Shown: positions 1 to 5,147 of the stretch, piece after piece
Numbering within the stretch: position 1 is the stretch's first letter
Layout: each line of letters opens with the position of its first letter
The notes under the pieces: model-generated
What the model was told of the DNA's origin: nothing
Seen by the model: only the letters and a program-made list of their open reading frames with translations
Databases searched by the model: none
Source of the DNA: JAIPEK01 sp041685935
GTDB lineage: Bacteria > Desulfobacterota > Desulfobacteria > Desulfobacterales > Desulfobacteraceae
DNA length: 6,339 nucleotides
Direction of reading: 5' to 3'
Assembly (NCBI GenBank): GCA_041685935.1
Contig: JAWLES010000142.1
Location: 1 to 6,339, forward strand
Translations under genes and position numbers: made by a program

Positions 1-322
1 GTCTTGACAGATACGCAAGGCTCGTGGACATGAAATCCTCCACAAGACTTAATAAAACCTTCTCCCTGTCAGGCTCCATTATAAAATTCCGCTCCGCCTT
101 GTGTTCAAAAAGCACTTCACCGCCCAGTTTTGCTACTGCATCTTCATACGGTATCCCCCCTTTTGAAGAATCCGGAAAATGCTTTTTGTCCACAGGGATA
201 CGAATGCATGCAGTCATTGAAACAAACCAGGCATCCTTTCCCACCTTTTTTGAACAGTCCGTTATGGTCAAAAGCAGATCATTGTCAAGCCTGATTTCTT
301 TTACAACATTATTCTCATTCAT
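1..322 (-). CDS. Hypothetical protein, 3' end cut by window edge
   Basis: The minus strand is open from an ATG at 322 to the left edge, giving 107 codons with no stop, so the C-terminus lies outside the window. An in-frame TGA sits three codons upstream of this ATG, so the start cannot be further upstream. No good Shine-Dalgarno sequence precedes it. The peptide begins MNENNVVKEIRLDN and contains a hydrophobic, beta-like stretch (WFVSMTACIRIPV, about residues 32-44) and a charged helical stretch near residues 83-100. I see no signal peptide, membrane segment or catalytic motif, and I do not recognise the family. It follows the helicase fusion on the same strand after 119 bases that contain a GC-rich stem-loop, so co-transcription is possible but not shown. 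The plus-strand frame covering the same bases looks like a shadow. Confidence 0.7.
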   Translation of the reverse strand, partial: MNENNVVKEIRLDNDLLLTITDCSKKVGKDAWFVSMTACIRIPVDKKHFPDSSKGGIPYEDAVAKLGGEVLFEHKAERNFIMEPDREKVLLSLVEDFMSTSLAYLSR

Positions 323-382
323 TTTACATCAAATATCCATTTTCAGTATAGGGCTGCTTTGATAAACCTTGCTATTCTACCA

Positions 383-400
383 GCCCGGAAAGCTCCGGGC
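383..400. repeat. GC-rich stem-loop between two minus-strand genes
   Basis: GCCCGGA at 383-389 pairs perfectly with TCCGGGC at 394-400 across a four-base loop (AAGC). It lies 42-59 bases past the stop of the helicase fusion and upstream of the next minus-strand gene. No run of T follows on either strand, so it is not a textbook intrinsic terminator. It may be a weak terminator, a processing site or an mRNA-stabilising hairpin. The structure is seen; the role is a guess. Confidence 0.4.
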
Positions 401-441
401 AAGGGCCTGGAAGACAAAAACCCTTGCGTCCGTGGTTTCAG

Positions 442-3423
442 TCAGAACAACTCCATCTGTCTGGGGGTTTTCTTCTTCCTTTCCCCTGGTTTCAACGTAT
501 TTCGGTGCAAAAACAGATTTTCCCGGATGTTTTTAAGAAAAATCGATTTTTCCCGTTTTTCGGTTTTCCCGAACACCATCCGCTTTTTTGCATATGTCAG
601 GCAGAGAAGATGCTTGGCCCTTGTCATGGCCACATAAAAAAGGCGCCTTTCCTCATCCATATCATCAGCACCTTTTCCTCCGGGATAAAAAGGGATCAGT
701 CCCTGTTCGCATCCCGCCACAAACACCACCTGAAACTCCAGTCCCTTGGATGCGTGGATGGTCATCAAAGAGACCTTTTCCGCATCAGGAACCCAGAAAT
801 CCTGGTCATGATTCAATATGTCACCTTCCGAATCAGCCGCATTTGCAGCCGGGCTTTCAGGATTTTCCCGGCCTGCGCACTGAAACGGAATCCCTGCTTT
901 GGCAAAAACATCTTCAAACACTTCATACTGCCGCTTGGTCCTGAAGAGGACTGCAAAATCGGAAAAGGAAAACTCCTTTTTCTCATCATCAGAGAGTTTT
1001 CCCGCATCAACAGACAGAAAAGAGGTGCCTCCCACAAGCTGTTCGATCATTCTGCCCACCGAGACCGCTTCCGCCCTTTCACCCTGGGTTTCGAGAATCA
1101 AAACCTTCCGGTCGTCCTGAAACTCGGAAAGGATCCTATCCCTTTGAACCCTTTCATCCTGTCCTGATATCATTTCAAAGGAGGCATCCAGAATGGTCTG
1201 GAAAGAGCGGTAGCTTTTTTCAAGGAAAATTTTTTCACACCCTGGAAAATCATGGTCAAACCGTTTGAAAAACGTCCTGTCCGATCCTCGAAAACCGTAA
1301 ATCGACTGATCCGGGTCACCGATGACCACCAGGGTCTCACCGCTTCCGGCAAGCGCTTTTACCAGCACATACTGGCTGTAATTGATATCCTGGTATTCGT
1401 CCACCAGTATATACCTGAACCGCGCCTTCACTTTTTCCAGCAGGGATGAATCCCCTGTTAAAAGAGTTACCGTCCTGACGATAAGATCTTCGTAATCCAC
1501 AAGACCTGCCGAGGAGAGAAGGGATTGGTACCTTTTCCATATACGGTTCACCATGTCAGCCCGGTCTCTGTCAAACAAAGGACCGAGATCATCATCCATG
1601 GAAAAGAGGCTCTGCTTTGCCTTCTGGATCATCAAATCGGCTTTGTCAGGCCTTACCGGTTCATTTGAGCAGGCCTGCTTCATATACTCAGCCTGCACCT
1701 CTTCATCAGCCACGGTTGCATCGAAACCTGCATACTCTTTCAAAAGCAGTCTGCAAAATGAATGAAAGGTGGCGGCAGTCACTTCACACGGAGCTTTGCC
1801 GGTTTTGGCTTCAATGCGCTGCTTCATCTCTTTTGCAGCCTTTGTGGTAAAGGTCAGAGCCAGAACCGACTCCGGCTTCACTCCTTTCCGGTTTATGAGA
1901 TAGGCAATCTTTTCGGTCAGGGTGCGGGTCTTTCCCGTGCCCGGTCCCGCCCTGACCAACAGGGGCGCACCGGAGAATGTCACAGCCTTTTCCTGCAGGC
2001 TGTTCAGGCTTTCATTCCGGTTGTCCGCCGGCTCAGACTTATCTACTCCCGGGTCTGGAGACTCAAGACCGGAGATTTTCCGCTTTTGACGCTTTTTCCG
2101 GCTGCCGGATTTGTTTTCCTTTTGTTTCCGGTCTTTAAACAGTGTTCCGCATTCACCTTTAAACGATTTTCTCTCCTCTTCGTCAAAAATTTCAACTTTG
2201 CCGTATTCTCCGTCAAATCCGGGGGAAATCCTGACCCGGCCCTCCCTCATCCGGGTTACAGCCCGGGCAAAAAGAGGAACCCCGGCCTTTTCGATTTTCT
2301 CCGTATCCTCCTTTAAAAGGATGGAAAGCTCCGGGCCGATGGTTTCCAGGAGTTTGTCATAGTGGAACTGCACCTTTTTTGTCTTAGGCCCCACCTCGAA
2401 AATCTCGGACAGCAGGTCAGCCATGGGAACAATACTCTGATAAGGCGCCCTGTTGTCCGGGGTATAGCCACTGGGCCTTCCGGCAAGCTTTTGAACCCGG
2501 TGCAGCACTCCAAGAGTCAGAGGTTTGCCGCATTCGGGACAAATACCGCCCAATGCTTCGGTCTCTTCAGGGTTCAGGCAGAGGTTGCATTTTCTGTGGC
2601 CGTCATAGTGGTATTTTCCCTGGTGGGGATACATGTCCACGGTACCGCCGTAAACTGCCTGATCCCCGGTTTCAAGAGCATTACGTATTCCTTCATAGGA
2701 AATTTCCGAACGAAAAACGGTGGCATTTCTTCCCAGGTACATGGGAGAGTGGGCATCCGAGCTCGAGATAAGGCTGATCCGGTCAAGGTCCCTGATTCTC
2801 CAGTTCATTGGAGGGTCAGAGGAAAGCCCGGTTTCGGCTGCAAAAATATGGCCGGACAGTGAGCCGAAGCATTGATCCAGGCGGTCGAATCCCGATTTGG
2901 AGCCGAACAGCGAGAACCAGGGGGTCCATACGTGTGCCGGGATCAACATTCCCTGTTCATTTGTCTCCAGTGTCATTTCCAGGAGTTTTTCCGCGTCAAG
3001 CCCAAGGATAGGGCGTCCGTCCGACTCGATGTTGCCGATCCGGTCAAGCTTTGCGTTAAATCGCTTGACTGTTTCAAGGTCGGGGAAAAACACAAGATTG
3101 TGATTTTTCCTGACCACTTCGTCCTTCTTATATATGCTGCTGATCTCCGCCTGCAGAATAAACCGCACCTCTGCTCTGCAAAGGGCCGGGACACTCCTGT
3201 CAATCTCCGCTGACAGCTCCGGCCTGAGCCTGAAAAGCCCGGATTCCGCCGGTATCAGTTTTTCCTCTATTTCAGCGGCCCAGGACGGGTGTGTAAAATC
3301 CCCGGTTCCCACCACTGTTACCCCTTTGAGCTGGGCAGCCCTGTATAGGTTTTCCAGATCCAGGTTCTTTGCCGTTGCCCTGGAATACTTTGAATGTACG
3401 TGCAGATCCGCAAAAAACGCCAT
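442..3423 (-). CDS. EndoQ-like PHP nuclease fused to compact UvrD/Rep helicase
   Basis: This 993-residue protein probably nicks damaged DNA and unwinds it. Residues 1-420 form a PHP domain of the endonuclease Q type, with likely metal ligands in DLHVHSKYSR (H8, H10), GTGDFTH (D42, H45), E93, H108, H164 and SSDAHS (D223, H225). A C-x2-C-x12-C-x2-C zinc knuckle follows (C279, C282, C295, C298), then the GRPSGYTP and PYQSIVP blocks at 315-333. A lysine/arginine-rich linker spans about 429-470. The helicase has Q motif Q477, Walker A GPGTGKT (493-499), TFHSF (552-556), DEYQD (675-679), GDPDQSIYGFRG (702-713), KSYRS (736-740), TIHASKGLEF (888-897) and VAMTRAK (931-937). Only about 35 residues separate GIPFQ from motif V, so the 2B subdomain is missing. 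The C-terminus is QMELF. The ATG at 3423 has AGGGGAG four bases upstream. In known EndoQ enzymes the nick falls 5' to deaminated or abasic sites; that activity here is inferred. Confidence 0.93.
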   Translation of the reverse strand: MAFFADLHVHSKYSRATAKNLDLENLYRAAQLKGVTVVGTGDFTHPSWAAEIEEKLIPAESGLFRLRPELSAEIDRSVPALCRAEVRFILQAEISSIYKKDEVVRKNHNLVFFPDLETVKRFNAKLDRIGNIESDGRPILGLDAEKLLEMTLETNEQGMLIPAHVWTPWFSLFGSKSGFDRLDQCFGSLSGHIFAAETGLSSDPPMNWRIRDLDRISLISSSDAHSPMYLGRNATVFRSEISYEGIRNALETGDQAVYGGTVDMYPHQGKYHYDGHRKCNLCLNPEETEALGGICPECGKPLTLGVLHRVQKLAGRPSGYTPDNRAPYQSIVPMADLLSEIFEVGPKTKKVQFHYDKLLETIGPELSILLKEDTEKIEKAGVPLFARAVTRMREGRVRISPGFDGEYGKVEIFDEEERKSFKGECGTLFKDRKQKENKSGSRKKRQKRKISGLESPDPGVDKSEPADNRNESLNSLQEKAVTFSGAPLLVRAGPGTGKTRTLTEKIAYLINRKGVKPESVLALTFTTKAAKEMKQRIEAKTGKAPCEVTAATFHSFCRLLLKEYAGFDATVADEEVQAEYMKQACSNEPVRPDKADLMIQKAKQSLFSMDDDLGPLFDRDRADMVNRIWKRYQSLLSSAGLVDYEDLIVRTVTLLTGDSSLLEKVKARFRYILVDEYQDINYSQYVLVKALAGSGETLVVIGDPDQSIYGFRGSDRTFFKRFDHDFPGCEKIFLEKSYRSFQTILDASFEMISGQDERVQRDRILSEFQDDRKVLILETQGERAEAVSVGRMIEQLVGGTSFLSVDAGKLSDDEKKEFSFSDFAVLFRTKRQYEVFEDVFAKAGIPFQCAGRENPESPAANAADSEGDILNHDQDFWVPDAEKVSLMTIHASKGLEFQVVFVAGCEQGLIPFYPGGKGADDMDEERRLFYVAMTRAKHLLCLTYAKKRMVFGKTEKREKSIFLKNIRENLFLHRNTLKPGERKKKTPRQMELF

Positions 3424-3427
3424 CGGT

Positions 3428-3434
3428 CTCCCCT
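3428..3434 (-). promoter_or_regulatory. Ribosome binding site of the PHP-helicase gene
   Basis: Read on the minus strand, AGGGGAG lies four bases before the ATG at 3423. It supports that start, which also places the PHP metal-binding DLHVH motif at the extreme N-terminus, as expected for this fold. Confidence 0.6.
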
Positions 3435-3463
3435 GATTTGGTATTCCCCGTTTGCACTACAAT

Positions 3464-3491
3464 TTGTACACGATTTGCCTTTATTTATAAA
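3464..3491 (+). promoter_or_regulatory. Possible promoter for the thioredoxin-fold gene
   Basis: TATAAA at 3486-3491 matches five of six bases of a sigma-70 -10 box. TTGTAC at 3464-3469, 16 bases upstream, is a poor -35 element with only the TTG matching. Transcription from it would begin near 3498, leaving about 50 bases of leader before the TTG start at 3549 but only about six before the ATG at 3504. This is weak evidence on its own. Confidence 0.25.
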
Positions 3492-3505
3492 GAAAGATTC
3501 TTTAT
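3479..3505. repeat. Overlapping inverted repeats in divergent promoter region
   Basis: Three half-sites alternate in orientation: CTTTAT (3479-3484), ATAAAG (3487-3492) and CTTTAT (3500-3505). The first two form a palindrome with a two-base centre. The second and third extend to a 7-bp stem (ATAAAGA at 3487-3493 with TCTTTAT at 3499-3505) around a five-base loop. The sites lie between the divergent helicase and thioredoxin-fold genes and overlap a possible -10 element (TATAAA, 3486-3491). An operator for an unknown regulator is plausible. AT-rich repeats of this size also arise by chance. Confidence 0.35.
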
Positions 3506-3534
3506 GATAATTGTTTCATTAACCCTTATTTCCG

Positions 3535-3541
3535 AAAGGAG
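3535..3541 (+). promoter_or_regulatory. Ribosome binding site favouring the TTG start at 3549
   Basis: AAAGGAG is a near-perfect Shine-Dalgarno sequence seven bases before the in-frame TTG at 3549. The alternative in-frame ATG at 3504 has only a weak purine run (AGAAAGA) upstream. This site decides the start call for the thioredoxin-fold gene. Confidence 0.6.
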
Positions 3542-3548
3542 TATACCA

Positions 3549-4541
3549 TTGAGCCTTGATGAAACCGATCTTGAGCACCTGGAAAGAAGGTGCGCCCGGC
3601 TTGAAAGTCCCCTGGTGATCCGGTACACTCCCGGCGGCACAAATGAAGATAAAAAAGCTGAAGATTTCCTGGAGATCCTGGAGTATATGTGCGGCAGCAT
3701 CAGTGTCAAACGGGAACCTGAAGGGGATGGAAGCTCTTCTCCCTTTGAGCTGGCTGTCAGGGAAAACATCATCTGGTGCGGACTGCCTGAAGGAAACGAG
3801 CTTGATCCGTTTTTCTCAGCGCTTGCCGGGACATCAGGCGCATCTTCCTGTACTCCGGAACTTTCCCTGGAAACGCGCCAAAATATTGAAAAAATTGATC
3901 TGCCGGTCAGACTGACCCTGTACGTAACCCCTGCGTGCCCCCATTGCCCAACAGTTGCGGAAACCGTGCTTCTGCTTGCAGGCAGCTGCCCCCGCATTCA
4001 TGTCAAAGTGATCGATGCCGCACTGTTCAGTGAGAAGGCACGCGAAGACTCTGTTATGTCTGTGCCCTGCCTGATTCTGGATGACGGGTTCAGATGGACG
4101 GGTACAGTATCTGCGGAAGAGATCACCGGCATGATCCTTCACAGGGACCCTGCCGGGCTGAGCGCGGAAACCCTGAAAAACATCCTGGAGCAGGGCGAGG
4201 CTGCATGGATCGGCAATCGAATGATCGAACAAAACATCATTTTTCCCGAATACATCAAGCTGCTTTTTGATCAGAAATGGCCGGTCAGGCTCGGCGCCAT
4301 TGTGGTGGCCGAAGAAATCGCCCAAAAAGCCCCGGAACTTGCAGCCGGGCTTGAGCGGTTTATCTTTGAAGCATTCGATTCCGCACCGGTGGAGGTCAAA
4401 GGGGATCTGCTGTATACCCTGGGTGTGGCAGGGGACCGGAACACTGCCGACAGGATAGAGGAAAAGGCCGGGTTCCTGGATCACCCCGAGCTGAAAGAGG
4501 CTGCATTCGAGGCTGTTTCTGAAATCAAGTCACGATCGTAA
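3549..4541 (+). CDS. Thioredoxin-fold CPHC protein with HEAT-like C-terminus
   Basis: This is a probable cytoplasmic thiol-disulfide oxidoreductase of 330 residues. Residues 1-110 look like a degenerate thioredoxin-fold domain: the strand LVIRYTPGG (22-30) sits where a CxxC would follow but has none. Residues 118-200 form a second thioredoxin fold with LTLYVTPACPHCP, active site C130-P-H-C133, and the cis-proline motif SVPC (P173). This tandem order, an inactive then an active domain, resembles the AhpF N-terminal module and protein disulfide oxidoreductases. Residues 205-330 are amphipathic helices that read as HEAT-like repeats and may bind a partner protein. No signal peptide is visible. 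I chose TTG 3549 because AAAGGAG precedes it and because family members begin close to the LSLDETDLEHLERR helix. ATG 3504 would add 15 residues. The gene is divergent from the helicase fusion and overlaps the HAD gene tail to tail. The substrate is unknown. Confidence 0.85.
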   Translation: MSLDETDLEHLERRCARLESPLVIRYTPGGTNEDKKAEDFLEILEYMCGSISVKREPEGDGSSSPFELAVRENIIWCGLPEGNELDPFFSALAGTSGASSCTPELSLETRQNIEKIDLPVRLTLYVTPACPHCPTVAETVLLLAGSCPRIHVKVIDAALFSEKAREDSVMSVPCLILDDGFRWTGTVSAEEITGMILHRDPAGLSAETLKNILEQGEAAWIGNRMIEQNIIFPEYIKLLFDQKWPVRLGAIVVAEEIAQKAPELAAGLERFIFEAFDSAPVEVKGDLLYTLGVAGDRNTADRIEEKAGFLDHPELKEAAFEAVSEIKSRS

Positions 4542-5000
4542 AGTAGCCACAAGCCTTTTGGGCCGGACAAAAAGCTCAAGTGCCGAACGAATATCCCGGC
4601 ACAGAATATCCGCCCGGTTCACCGAGCTTACAGCCGCCCCCTCGGCCTGTAAAAGCGCGATCCCGACCTTTGCCTTTTCAAGCATCAGGGCATCGTTTCT
4701 TCCGTTGCCGATGCACACGCATGTATCCGGTCCAAGTGTTTCAATGTAATCGAGTTTCTGCTCGTCCTGCCTTTCACTTCCGAGAATGGAAAGTGTCACA
4801 GGAAGGCCGTCCAGACTTTTCCGCGCCTTTCCGAAAGTATCAGCGGTCACCACGTGAATTGTTAAACTTGAGGAAACAATTTCCGCAAGCTCTGCGACAT
4901 GGTCCAGGAGTTCCCCGTCACAGGCGATGGTTCCGTTGTAATCCATCACCATATGTTCAAGCCTCAGATCACCGAACCCCGGAATGGATCTGGTAAACAT
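4530..5000 (-). CDS. HAD-family soluble P-type-ATPase-like phosphatase
   Basis: This 156-residue protein is a minimal HAD hydrolase without an obvious cap domain. Motif I is MDYNGT (nucleophile D20, T24), motif II is VVTAD (T52), the motif III lysine is probably K82 in QKLDY, and motif IV is GNGRND (98-103, with D103 the likely metal ligand). The position two after the nucleophile is Asn, not the acid/base Asp of ordinary HAD phosphatases. P-type ATPases likewise lack that Asp (DKTGT), and small cytoplasmic proteins of this kind are classed as soluble P-type-ATPase-like. No transmembrane segment is present. The start at ATG 5000 is supported by GGAGG four bases upstream; an in-frame TTG at 5039 would add 13 residues but lacks such support. 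The last 12 bases overlap the convergent thioredoxin-fold gene. The physiological substrate is unknown. Confidence 0.88.
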   Translation of the reverse strand: MFTRSIPGFGDLRLEHMVMDYNGTIACDGELLDHVAELAEIVSSSLTIHVVTADTFGKARKSLDGLPVTLSILGSERQDEQKLDYIETLGPDTCVCIGNGRNDALMLEKAKVGIALLQAEGAAVSSVNRADILCRDIRSALELFVRPKRLVATLRS

Positions 5001-5004
5001 TTTT

Positions 5005-5009
5005 CCTCC
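5005..5009 (-). promoter_or_regulatory. Ribosome binding site of the HAD gene
   Basis: Read on the minus strand, GGAGG lies four bases before the ATG at 5000. It supports this start over the in-frame TTG at 5039. Confidence 0.6.
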
Positions 5010-5092
5010 AGTTAAAAGAGTTGTATCTTGACAATTCAAAAAGAAGTATTCAATTATTGGATAGAAAACAAATTTGTATTTTTTTATTATAT

Positions 5093-5098
5093 TATAAT
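5093..5098 (+). promoter_or_regulatory. Consensus -10 box upstream of the right-hand gene
   Basis: A perfect TATAAT sits in a strongly AT-rich stretch 50 bases before the ATG at 5148. No convincing -35 element lies 16-18 bases upstream; TTGTAT at 5074-5079 is only 13 bases away. A transcript starting near 5105 would carry the paired arms described for 5105-5139. AT-rich DNA makes chance TATAAT matches likely. Confidence 0.35.
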
Positions 5099-5104
5099 CC
5101 TTAT

Positions 5105-5139
5105 CCGGTTTTTTTCAACCGGTTTAATCAGGAAACCGG
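5105..5139 (+). repeat. Three-armed leader repeat able to form alternative hairpins
   Basis: The leader of the right-hand gene contains CCGGTTT (5105-5111), AACCGGTTT (5117-5125) and AAACCGG (5133-5139). The first arm can pair with the middle one (6 bp, six-base loop), or the middle one with the last (7 bp, seven-base loop). The two pairings share bases and exclude each other. The first and last arms can also pair, over 8 bp when one flanking base on each side is included. The last arm overlaps the GGAG ribosome binding site at 5138-5141. The complementarity is directly visible; a switching role is inferred. Confidence 0.5.
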
Positions 5140-5141
5140 AG
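5138..5141 (+). promoter_or_regulatory. Ribosome binding site of the right-hand gene
   Basis: GGAG lies six bases before the ATG at 5148. It overlaps the 3' arm of the leader hairpin, so pairing there would hide it from the ribosome. Confidence 0.5.
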
Positions 5142-5147
5142 TGTATA

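Noticed and set aside
24..362. Plus-strand open frame of 112 codons at the left edge
   Set aside because: The opposite strand gives a more protein-like sequence that starts right after an in-frame stop and continues off the edge. The plus-strand product is Ser/Phe-rich and has no family features.
424..1167. Plus-strand open frame of 247 codons, with further plus-strand frames at 1762-2316 and 2362-2862
   Set aside because: They lie antisense to the helicase fusion, whose motifs are intact throughout. Their translations are low-complexity and match no recognisable family.
3369..3503. N-terminal extension of the thioredoxin-fold gene back to an ATG at 3369
   Set aside because: It would overlap the start of the divergent helicase gene and run through the intergenic region; no ribosome binding site or family similarity supports it.
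3834..4484. Minus-strand open frame of 216 codons, and another at 3485-3997
   Set aside because: Both are shadows of the thioredoxin-fold gene, which carries the CPHC motif and HEAT-like helices on the plus strand.
5001..5039. Thirteen-residue N-terminal extension of the HAD protein from a TTG at 5039
   Set aside because: ATG 5000 has a strong GGAGG at good spacing, and the extension passes through that site.
5080..5111. T-rich stretch and CCGG hairpin considered as an intrinsic terminator
   Set aside because: No plus-strand gene ends upstream of it, and on the minus strand it lies upstream of the HAD gene with no gene feeding into it, so a leader or operator role fits better.
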